A DNA stretch of 45,819 bases. Source: Pseudomonas sp. Leaf48 (GTDB lineage: Bacteria > Pseudomonadota > Gammaproteobacteria > Pseudomonadales > Pseudomonadaceae). Under the pieces are notes generated by a model. It was not told the DNA's origin. It worked only from the letters and a program-made list of their open reading frames with translations, and made no database searches. The position numbers were made by a program, and so were the translations under genes. Below are positions 9,129 to 15,273 of this stretch, piece after piece. The DNA lies in NCBI RefSeq assembly GCF_001421885.1, contig NZ_LMLH01000029.1:156755-202573 (forward strand), read 5' to 3'. Positions within the stretch are counted from its first letter, which is position 1. Each line of letters starts with the position of its first letter.

Positions 9129-9971
9129 TCAGCAAGGGTCGCCATTGGCCTGGGCCAGCAGTCGGGACAGGCGTGCGCACTGCTCGATAAAGGCCGGGGA
9201 GGTGCGGTAGGTCTCGTCCCGCTCCAGGGGGCCGTCGATCTCGATGTCGGCGATCACCCGGCCCGGACGTGCGCCCATCACTACCACCCGCGACGACAGG
9301 TACACCGCTTCGAAAATGCTGTGGGTGACGAACACCACGGTCAGGTCGCGGCTGGCCCACAGCTGGCGCAGGTCGCTGTCGAGCTTGTTGCGAGTGAACT
9401 CGTCCAGGGCGCCGAACGGCTCATCCATCAGCAGCAGATTGGGCTCGGTGGCCAGGGCCCGGGCGATGGATGCGCGCATTTGCATGCCGCCGGACAGCTC
9501 CCGCGGGTACACCTGACTGAAGCGGTCCAGGCCGACAAGGGCCAGCGCCGCATCGACCTTGGGCTGGCTCTGGGCCTTGGGCACACCGGCCAGGTCCAGG
9601 GGCAGGCGCACGTTATCGCTGACCCGTGCCCAGGGCATCAGGGTCGCCTCCTGAAACACCATGGCCAGGCTTTGCCCTTGCGTCGGGCTGGCCGGGCTGT
9701 CCTTGCCCCACCAGCGCACATGGCCGGCGGAGGGCTGTTCGAGGCCGGCGAACATCTTCAGCAGGGTGCTCTTGCCGCAGCCTGAAGGGCCGAGCAACGA
9801 CACGAACTCGCCGCGCTGAATCGCCAGCTTCACTCGGCTCAAGGCCTGGGTGCCATTGCTGTAGGTTTTTTCCACCTGGTTGGCGAACAGCGGCGTTTGC
9901 ACACCCACGCTGTCGGTGCCGGGCAACGCCTGTGGCCGGGCGTCGGCTGGAGTTATGGTTTGCATCAACAT
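9129..9971 (-). CDS. ABC transporter ATP-binding protein, SsuB/TauB type
   Basis: 280-residue nucleotide-binding subunit. It has the Walker A motif GPSGCGKST, Q-loop 'MVFQE', signature LSGGM, Walker B with LLLMDEPFGALD, and the H-loop 'FVTHS'. Family members power uptake together with the permease encoded next to it. The ATG at 9971 follows GGGGAG with a 6-nt spacer; an alternative ATG at 9992 lacks a comparable site. The first ~30 residues before 'LFANQVEKTYSNG' are a non-conserved extension. Confidence 0.9.
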   Translation of the reverse strand: MLMQTITPADARPQALPGTDSVGVQTPLFANQVEKTYSNGTQALSRVKLAIQRGEFVSLLGPSGCGKSTLLKMFAGLEQPSAGHVRWWGKDSPASPTQGQSLAMVFQEATLMPWARVSDNVRLPLDLAGVPKAQSQPKVDAALALVGLDRFSQVYPRELSGGMQMRASIARALATEPNLLLMDEPFGALDEFTRNKLDSDLRQLWASRDLTVVFVTHSIFEAVYLSSRVVVMGARPGRVIADIEIDGPLERDETYRTSPAFIEQCARLSRLLAQANGDPC

Positions 9972-10031
9972 AGCGCTCTCCCCTGGGGTCATGAGCGACC
10001 GGATAAGCCCCGGCGCACCGGGGCGCTGAAC

Positions 10032-11057
10032 TCAGTGGCTGAGGAACACTTCGCTTTCGCCGTGGGCTTCGAGCAGGCCCAGCAGTTGCCGGCGAATCAC
10101 CAGGCCGGGCTTGTCCGACGGCATGTGCAGCTCCACCCTGCGGCGGGTGTCGACACAGGCGTCGTAATCGGTGGCCTCAAGGATGTCGCGGTCTTCGGCG
10201 GTGATCGCCGCGTCCCAGTCGATCAGCTCCTGGGTCGAGCATTGTTCCTCGCTGTCGTTGCGGTACAGCCACTGCACCAGCATCAGGCGCCCGTCTTCCA
10301 TGGGCGTCGCGCAGTTGTAGATGATGTGGTGGATGCCGCTGTCCGGGTACATGCAGCCAAAGCGCCGGGAGAAGGGTAGGTAATAACGGTTGATCAGGTG
10401 GCGCTGGGTGATCGGCTCGCGGGTGCCGGTGATGCGAAAGCTTTCCTCGGGGTTGCGGATCGGCACCCGGGTTTCGGCCTCGAAGCCGTAATCGGTTTCG
10501 CGGAACTCGTAGCCGGCCGGCGCCGGCTGGTCGAACAGGCCGAAGTTGGCTTTGTGGACGAAGGAAAAGTGCGAGTTGTCGAAGGAGTTTTCCATGACCC
10601 GCAGCGGGCTGGTTTTCCACTCTTCATAAAACTGGAAGATGCGCCGGTAGCCCGGTGCGCCGTCTTCGGGAAACTCAGGGATAGGCTGCAGCGGATCGTC
10701 GAGGGCGACCCAGGCGTAGCCGTATTTTTCCTGGCAGTGAAAGGCCTGGACCGAGGCGCCCGGCGGAATCATGCCTGCAGGGTTTTGCGGGATCTTCACG
10801 CAGGTGCCGGTGCAGTCGTATTCCCAGCCGTGATAGCCGCAGGCGATGTTGCCGTCCTCGCTGACGAAGCCCTTCGAAAGCTTGGCGGTGCGGTGGCAGC
10901 AACGGTCGCGCATGGCCACCGGGGTGCCGTCGGGGCGCTTCCACAGCACCAGGGCTTCACCCAGCAGCGTGAAGGGTTGCGGGCCGGCATCCAGCGCGGT
11001 CATGGGCAGCAGGGCGTACCAGAAGCGGCGCAATACAGGTTGTTTGGTGACCAACAT
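10032..11057 (-). CDS. Rieske non-heme iron oxygenase, catalytic subunit
   Basis: 341-residue aromatic-ring or heterocycle oxygenase (vanillate demethylase/phthalate dioxygenase-like class). The Rieske [2Fe-2S] motif is C53-x-H55 ... C73-x2-H76. The mononuclear iron site is NSFDNSHFSFVH with H163 and H168 and a nearby bridging acid (D160). Substrate is unknown. It probably receives electrons from the flavin/[2Fe-2S] reductase at the end of the same unit. The ATG at 11057 has GAGGA 8 nt upstream and is preferred over 11072. The gene sits between the binding-protein gene and the ATPase gene, an unusual but coherent place for an enzyme inside a transporter operon. Confidence 0.87.
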   Translation of the reverse strand: MLVTKQPVLRRFWYALLPMTALDAGPQPFTLLGEALVLWKRPDGTPVAMRDRCCHRTAKLSKGFVSEDGNIACGYHGWEYDCTGTCVKIPQNPAGMIPPGASVQAFHCQEKYGYAWVALDDPLQPIPEFPEDGAPGYRRIFQFYEEWKTSPLRVMENSFDNSHFSFVHKANFGLFDQPAPAGYEFRETDYGFEAETRVPIRNPEESFRITGTREPITQRHLINRYYLPFSRRFGCMYPDSGIHHIIYNCATPMEDGRLMLVQWLYRNDSEEQCSTQELIDWDAAITAEDRDILEATDYDACVDTRRRVELHMPSDKPGLVIRRQLLGLLEAHGESEVFLSH

Positions 11058-11131
11058 AACAAGTGTCCTCACGGTGTTCGTTCAGCCGGCTCTTGGGCCC
11101 GGGCTTTGGGTTCTGCGTTGGGGCAATCGGC

Positions 11132-12154
11132 TTAGCGGCTGGCGGCCTGCTCGGCGGTCGGCAGCACTTTCAAGTCCTGGACAAAGCGCGTGGTGTAGGC
11201 CTTCTGCCAGGGCGCATCGGCACCAAGAAGGCCGGCCTCGACCATGAAGTTGCGGGTGGCCTGCCAGCGCGCATCGCTCATCACACCGATGCCTTGGGTG
11301 GCGGCATCACCCCCGGTGACCAGTCGGTATTGCTTGAGGGTCGACAAACCCCAGGCGAGCAGCTCATCGCTCATGTTCGGGTTGTCGGCCTTGATCAGGT
11401 GGTTGGCGCTCGGGTTGTCCAGGTAACGCTTCCAGCCCTCCATCGAGGCGCGGACAAAACGCTGGACCCGGTCAGGGTGCTGATCGATCACGTCCTGGCG
11501 GGTGGCCAGGGTCGAGCCGTAGGGCGGGTAGCCGGCGTCGGCAAACAGGAAAAAGTTGGCTTTCTCCCCGGTCTTCATCGCCTGGAACAACTCGGAACTG
11601 GCATAGGCCTGCTGCGTGGTGTTGGCGTCCGCGAGGAAGGGTTGCAGGTTGAAGGTGTAAGGCCGGGCCTGGCTGTCCTTGAGTTGGTACTTACCCTTGA
11701 GCCACGGCCACCAGGTTTGCTGGCCCGAGGTGGACACCAGCACTTGCTTGTTCTGCAGGGCGTCCAGGCCGCTGACGTCGGCATGGGTCAGCAAGCCTTG
11801 TGGGTCGCCTTGAAAGGGCGCGGCCACGGCCACCACCGGCAGGCCTTGCTCCACGCTCTTGAGGATCTGCAAGTCGTAGTTGACGATGAAGTCGGCCTGC
11901 TTGTTGACCAGCAACTGCATGCCATTGACCTGCGGCCCACCCATGCGAATGGTCACGTCCAGGCCTTCTTTCTCGTACAAGCCATCCGCCAGGGCCTGAT
12001 AGAAACCACCCTGTTCGGCCTGGGCGTACCAGGAGGTCAGCAGCACTACCTTGTCATTGGCCAGGGCCAACGGAGACGCAACCAGGGCAGCGGGCACGAG
12101 GGCCATGGCCAGTAGCGAGCGAAGCGGTTGACCCAAGGCAAAGCGAATTTTCAT
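11132..12154 (-). CDS. ABC transporter substrate-binding protein, NMT1/SsuA-like
   Basis: 340-residue periplasmic binding protein. The start at 12154 gives a clear Sec signal peptide (MKIRFALGQ..., hydrophobic core LLAMALVPAALVA, likely cleavage after LALA-N), and GGAG lies 8 nt upstream. The mature protein starts 'NDKVVLLTSWYAQAEQGG' and contains 'GLYEKEGLDVTIRMGGPQ', typical of NMT1/THI5-like and SsuA-like binding proteins. It is the first gene of the sigma-54-driven unit and would set the specificity of uptake. Its 5' untranslated leader is about 240 nt and seems structured. Confidence 0.88.
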   Translation of the reverse strand: MKIRFALGQPLRSLLAMALVPAALVASPLALANDKVVLLTSWYAQAEQGGFYQALADGLYEKEGLDVTIRMGGPQVNGMQLLVNKQADFIVNYDLQILKSVEQGLPVVAVAAPFQGDPQGLLTHADVSGLDALQNKQVLVSTSGQQTWWPWLKGKYQLKDSQARPYTFNLQPFLADANTTQQAYASSELFQAMKTGEKANFFLFADAGYPPYGSTLATRQDVIDQHPDRVQRFVRASMEGWKRYLDNPSANHLIKADNPNMSDELLAWGLSTLKQYRLVTGGDAATQGIGVMSDARWQATRNFMVEAGLLGADAPWQKAYTTRFVQDLKVLPTAEQAASR

Positions 12155-12261
12155 GATGTGTTCTCCACAACGATTCGAAAACCGCCGCGCGCCAATCGGC
12201 ACGCCAGCGAGGGACCGACTGGAGAGAACGTGGGAAGAGAGAGGGCGCCAAGGCTTAGTCA

Positions 12262-12391
12262 CGCGGCTAACACTTCTCTCTTGCCCGGGGCGTTGGCGCC
12301 GCGTTCAAGCATCCAATCGGACGTACGCCCACAGGGAAGGGCGCAAGAGCAATGCCCGGTGCCATGGCTGGCACTGACCGCTTCTACTCGA
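12262..12391 (-). ncRNA. candidate structured 5' leader of the binding-protein operon
   Basis: Reading leftward from the predicted start of transcription, the leader holds these parts in order. Box 1 is TCGAGTAGAAGCGGTCAG (12374-12391). Hairpin TGCCA/TGGCA follows (12360-12373), then box 2 GGGCATTGCTCT (12346-12357). Next are hairpin CGCCC/GGGCG (12326-12343), hairpin GGCG/CGCC (12289-12300) and a third shared block (12262-12288). The divergent leader has the same boxes with different but still paired stems. That pattern is what a riboswitch or protein-binding leader would show. I could not match it to a known class. Confidence 0.45.
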
Positions 12392-12401
12392 GGGTAGCTA
12401 A

Positions 12402-12418
12402 AGCCAGAAGTGTGCCAA
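12402..12418 (-). promoter_or_regulatory. sigma-54 promoter of the binding-protein/oxygenase/deaminase operon
   Basis: On the minus strand the sequence reads TTGGCACACTTCTGGCT. This matches the sigma-54 consensus YTGGCACGrNNNTTGCW at both invariant dinucleotides with exact spacing; differences are at the G after CAC, the r position and one T before GC. Box 1 of the leader begins 11 nt after the -12 GC, where transcription should start. Confidence 0.72.
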
Positions 12419-12605
12419 GTTGTTGCTGCCCCGCAGTCAGGGGATTCGGCGTTTAAGGCGCTCGGGGAGCAGTGGGGAGATGAATCGCGATGGTGCGAAT
12501 TTTTTTGGGCGGGCCTCAAGTTGGTGCGCAGCGCATTCGCCGATTGAGTGTGCAGTTTCAGGCGTGGATTGTGCTGAATGGGGCTTGCTGATTGTATTCG
12601 ATCAG
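12419..12605. promoter_or_regulatory. shared upstream region between two divergent sigma-54 promoters
   Basis: These 187 bases lie upstream of both -24 elements. Sigma-54 promoters need an enhancer-binding activator, so its site, and possibly an IHF bend, should lie here. I see an 8-bp palindrome atcgcgat at 12484-12491 and a distant gcgaat/attcgc pair, but cannot assign a protein. No activator gene is adjacent. Confidence 0.4.
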
Positions 12606-12622
12606 TTGGCACAACCCGTGCT
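12606..12622 (+). promoter_or_regulatory. sigma-54 promoter of the Tsx-like channel gene
   Basis: The plus strand reads TTGGCACAACCCGTGCT, which fits YTGGCACGrNNNTTGCW with only two deviations (A for G after CAC, G for T before TGC). The invariant GG and GC and their spacing are intact. Box 1 again starts 11 nt after the -12 GC, exactly as on the opposite side. Confidence 0.72.
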
Positions 12623-12632
12623 AAGTCCCGTA

Positions 12633-12767
12633 TCGAGTAGAAGCGGTCAGCACTGAGCGGCTCCAACAGGACCCAAGGTGCAGGGCATTGCTCTGGCGGC
12701 ATTACGCCGCGTACCCGGCAAGGGGCGCCCCTCATTACGTTGAGGGCCAGAACAGTGGCTAACCCGC
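12633..12767 (+). ncRNA. candidate structured 5' leader of the Tsx-like channel gene
   Basis: Counterpart of the opposite leader. Box 1 TCGAGTAGAAGCGGTCAG (12633-12650) is identical over 18 nt, and box 2 GGGCATTGCTCT (12683-12694) is identical over 12 nt. The stem between them pairs GCAC (12650-12653) with GTGC (12678-12681). After box 2 comes stem GCGGC/GCCGC (12696-12710), then stem CCCTCA/TGAGGG (12729-12746), then a block ccagaacagtggctaacccgc (12747-12767) similar to the third block opposite. Stem sequences differ from the other copy but still pair. Confidence 0.45.
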
Positions 12768-12821
12768 AGCTCGGGCATGCCTTGCCGGTGATATCCGCCA
12801 ATCACCTGACAAGGGCAGCCC

Positions 12822-13634
12822 ATGAAAACATCTACATTACTTGCACCTCTTTTACGCCGCAGCCTGCTGCCGCTGTTCGCCCTGGCCAGCGCCAGCGTCG
12901 AAGCCGGCCCGTTGTTGTGGAACGACAACAGCCTGAGCTACCTCTACGGCCAGCACTTCAAAGTCGACGGCACCGGCGACGACACCCAGCAAACAATCAC
13001 CTTCGAACACGCCAGCGGCTGGACCTGGGGCGACGTCTTCATGTTCGTCGACAACAAATGGTCCAACGGCCTCTCGGGTGACGACGGCCATTCCTACTAC
13101 GGCGAATTCTCCCCGCGCCTGTCCCTGGGCAAAATCAGCGACCGCGATCTGAGCTACGGCATCATCAAGGACGTGCTCATGGCCGCCACCTACGAACGCG
13201 GCAAAGACCGCAACCGCAAATACCTGCTCGGCCCCGCCGTCGACCTCGCCCTGCCAGGCTTCGATCGCTTCTCCCTGAACACCTACTACCGCAAACCCGA
13301 CGGCATCACCGGCAAGGCCTCCGGCCAATGGCAGATCAACCCCACCTGGTCCATGACCCTCCCGCTGGGCCGCTCCGACATCCTCTTCGACGGCTACCTG
13401 GAGTGGTACGTCAACGATGTCGGCACCAAAGGCACCTCCGACTACGTAGCCAAGAGTTTGCACTTCAACCCGCAGATCAAATACGACGTGGGCAAGGCGC
13501 TGGGGCAACGGCAGAAGCAGTTTTATGCGGGGATCGAGTGGGATTACTGGTCGAATAAATACGGGATTGAAGACACTTCAGGATTTGAAACAGACCAGAA
13601 CGCGCTGAGTCTCTTGCTGAAGGTGCATTTCTGA
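12822..13634 (+). CDS. Tsx/OmpK-like nucleoside-specific outer-membrane channel
   Basis: 270-residue outer-membrane beta-barrel with a signal peptide (cleavage likely after ASVEA, before GPLLWND) and a C-terminal phenylalanine (LLLKVHF), the BAM recognition signature. Alternating amphipathic strands and motifs such as 'NDNSLSYLYGQHFK' and 'FVDNKWSN' fit the nucleoside-binding outer-membrane protein family. Transcribed divergently from the ABC/deaminase unit under a matching promoter and leader, it probably lets the same substrate cross the outer membrane. That link supports a nucleoside-, purine- or pterin-like substrate, which is inference. Confidence 0.82.
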   Translation: MKTSTLLAPLLRRSLLPLFALASASVEAGPLLWNDNSLSYLYGQHFKVDGTGDDTQQTITFEHASGWTWGDVFMFVDNKWSNGLSGDDGHSYYGEFSPRLSLGKISDRDLSYGIIKDVLMAATYERGKDRNRKYLLGPAVDLALPGFDRFSLNTYYRKPDGITGKASGQWQINPTWSMTLPLGRSDILFDGYLEWYVNDVGTKGTSDYVAKSLHFNPQIKYDVGKALGQRQKQFYAGIEWDYWSNKYGIEDTSGFETDQNALSLLLKVHF

Positions 13635-13817
13635 CGGGAAAGCGTGGCGGGTAGGGCGTTTGACCGGGGCGCGTGGTGCCCCGGTTTCACCCTGTCACAA
13701 TTTTCGTCGCCGTTTTCTGTAGGGCTTGTGGGAGATTTCCCTTTCTTGATTCATCCCCGATGCCCAGGTACGTCACGATCAGCCTGGATCTCACCGCCAG
13801 AAAACAGGGAAAAGCAG

Positions 13818-14186
13818 ATGATTGATTTCAACAACAAAGGCTTCTTCAAACTCAAGCAAAACGAAGAATACGCAGAACGCGTCAGTGCGTTGCTGCTGGA
13901 CGGCGAGCAAGTGATCGACGCCTACAAATCCATGCGCGATGGCGTAGTGTTCACCAACAAACGCATCATCGCCGTCAACGTCCAGGGCATCACCGGCAGC
14001 AAAAAAGACTTCACCTCGCTGCCCTACAAAAACATCGTCGCCTACTCCGTAGAAACCTCCGGCACCTTCGACCTGGATTCGGAACTGGAGATCTACTTCT
14101 CGTCCCTGGGCAAGGTGAAATTCGAATTCACCGGCAGGACGTCCATGGTAGAAATCTCAAAACTGATCTCCCAACACCTGCTCTGA
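13818..14186 (+). CDS. bacterial PH-domain protein
   Basis: 122-residue cytosolic protein matching the bacterial pleckstrin-homology family (PF08000-like): helical N-terminus 'LLLDGEQVIDAYKSMRDGVVFTNKRIIAVN', then 'YKNIVAYSVETSGTFDLDSELEIYFSS'. Function of these proteins is mostly unknown; some oligomerise into rings. The ATG at 13818 has AGGGA upstream. A longer frame back to 13644 has no ribosome site and unlikely composition. Confidence 0.8.
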   Translation: MIDFNNKGFFKLKQNEEYAERVSALLLDGEQVIDAYKSMRDGVVFTNKRIIAVNVQGITGSKKDFTSLPYKNIVAYSVETSGTFDLDSELEIYFSSLGKVKFEFTGRTSMVEISKLISQHLL

Positions 14187-14449
14187 CCCGCTCTAATCGA
14201 AACCCCGAAACCCAGGGCTGACGCGCACCCCCCTGTGGGAGCTAGCCCTGCTGGCGATAGCGCCAGCCCAACCGCCCTCAATGCTGAGATGCACCGCAAA
14301 CCCGCTCACACACCAGGGCTACCCGATGCCTGCCACTCACCACAACCCCTGTGGGAGCGGGCTTGCCCGCGATAGCGCCAGCCCAGCCAACACAAATGCT
14401 GGATCAGCCACCACCATCGCAAACAACCCACACCCCACAGGCCCAAACA
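14187..14449. repeat. two direct REP copies between convergent genes
   Basis: Two copies of a REP of the ctgtgggagc...gcgatagcgccagccca family lie at 14233-14270 and 14348-14388 in the same orientation. They separate the convergent PH-domain and DUF3077 genes. No gene and no clear T-tailed terminator are seen. Confidence 0.65.
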
Positions 14450-14761
14450 CTAAGCCTCAGCTTTCTCTCCCGCCTTTTTGGACACCAGCACACAAACCCG
14501 ATCCCGCGTTAGCACCTTCACCGCGTCGTCCACCAACGCCTTGCTCATCGAAGTCAGATAATGCGCAGCCCAGGCATGGCGGTCGGTGTCTCTGGCGTAG
14601 GCAGCATCTTCAGTGAGCGTCTTGGCCAAGAACAGAAAATCGGAGGCCATGGACAACGCATCGCCGAGAGGAACCCCGCGAGTGACGTGGAACAGTGGTT
14701 GATCCGCACAGTAGATGGCGGGTGTCAGGCCGATGGTCTTGAGTTCGGGTTGTTCGGTCAT
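14450..14761 (-). CDS. DUF3077 domain protein
   Basis: 103-residue protein of the DUF3077 family common in Pseudomonas. The N-terminal half carries 'PLFHVTRGVPLGDALSMASDFLFLAKTLTEDAAY' and is followed by a helical region ending in a basic tail. Function unknown. The start at 14761 has GGAGG 7 nt upstream; an earlier in-frame ATG at 14788 has no such site. The gene follows a long leader with an attenuator-like hairpin pair (15011-15051). Confidence 0.75.
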   Translation of the reverse strand: MTEQPELKTIGLTPAIYCADQPLFHVTRGVPLGDALSMASDFLFLAKTLTEDAAYARDTDRHAWAAHYLTSMSKALVDDAVKVLTRDRVCVLVSKKAGEKAEA

Positions 14762-15010
14762 TGGCCACCTCCGAGGATGGAGAGGCAATGGGGGAGGGGG
14801 TTACGCGATTGGGAATTGCGTAGAGGGGAAAGCCAAATTTCAAACGGATTGATACTGCGCATTATCCAACTCCTTGATATGAGGAGCTGCCACGTTCGTT
14901 ACCACACGAATGGGTGAGAGCTGTGCGCAGGGTGGTAAACCGGGAATCAAGGAAACCGGCACGCCCGAGGGCGTCCCACGCACAGCCGCCATAACTCACG
15001 CCGCAGGCAT
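14762..15010 (-). other. long leader of the DUF3077 gene, phage P4 Ash-like reading
   Basis: Minus-strand leader between the attenuator-like element and the DUF3077 start. Hairpins are visible at 14961-14974 (acgcccgagggcgt) and 14895-14910 (ttcgt/acgaa). One minus-strand frame here reads YACGVSYGGCAWDALGRAGF. This resembles the tail of phage P4 Ash-family conceptual proteins, a family that overlaps a regulatory RNA region in P4-like elements. I do not call a protein gene. Confidence 0.35.
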
Positions 15011-15051
15011 AAAAAAAGCGCCTGATGACGTGATTGGGGCGCTGTAGCGCC
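15011..15051 (-). terminator. attenuator-like competing hairpins in the DUF3077 leader
   Basis: On the minus strand three complementary segments follow one another: GGCGCT (15046-15051), AGCGCC (15038-15043) and GGCGCT followed by a run of T (15011-15022). Segments 1 and 2 can form one hairpin. Segments 2 and 3 form a 6-bp stem followed by a T-run, which is an intrinsic terminator. Only one can form at a time, the layout of a transcription attenuator. Confidence 0.5.
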
Positions 15052-15273
15052 TTGAATAACTCGGGTTACCACGCCCGGTCGCTGAATTGGCAGCGATATT
15101 GGAAGGGTATCGTGCGGACTTCTTTGCTGCAACCTTCGCAGGTTTCGAACCCAAACCCCCAAACGACAAAAAGTGACCTGTCCATTTTTTTTTAGTATCT
15201 GGATGCCTCTAGCGCTGACTCAACTCAAAATGGATAATGAGGGCATCTGGCCACCACGAAATCATGACGGAAT

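Noticed and set aside
12262..12767. Known xanthine (NMT1-motif) riboswitch in the leader of an NMT1-type binding-protein gene
   Set aside because: The gene context fits, but I cannot match the leader boxes to that consensus from memory. A covariance search with the published model would decide; a high-scoring hit would turn the 'new RNA' idea into a known class.
12259..12801. 180-codon minus-strand open frame between the binding-protein and Tsx-like genes
   Set aside because: It spans both sigma-54 promoters and the two leader copies, has no ribosome site and no family pattern, and its composition is that of non-coding DNA.
14947..15162. 71-codon minus-strand frame in the DUF3077 leader as a protein gene
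   Set aside because: The stretch is dominated by hairpins and an attenuator-like terminator, and no ribosome site precedes it. Resemblance to Ash-type conceptual proteins is better explained by a conserved RNA or DNA element.
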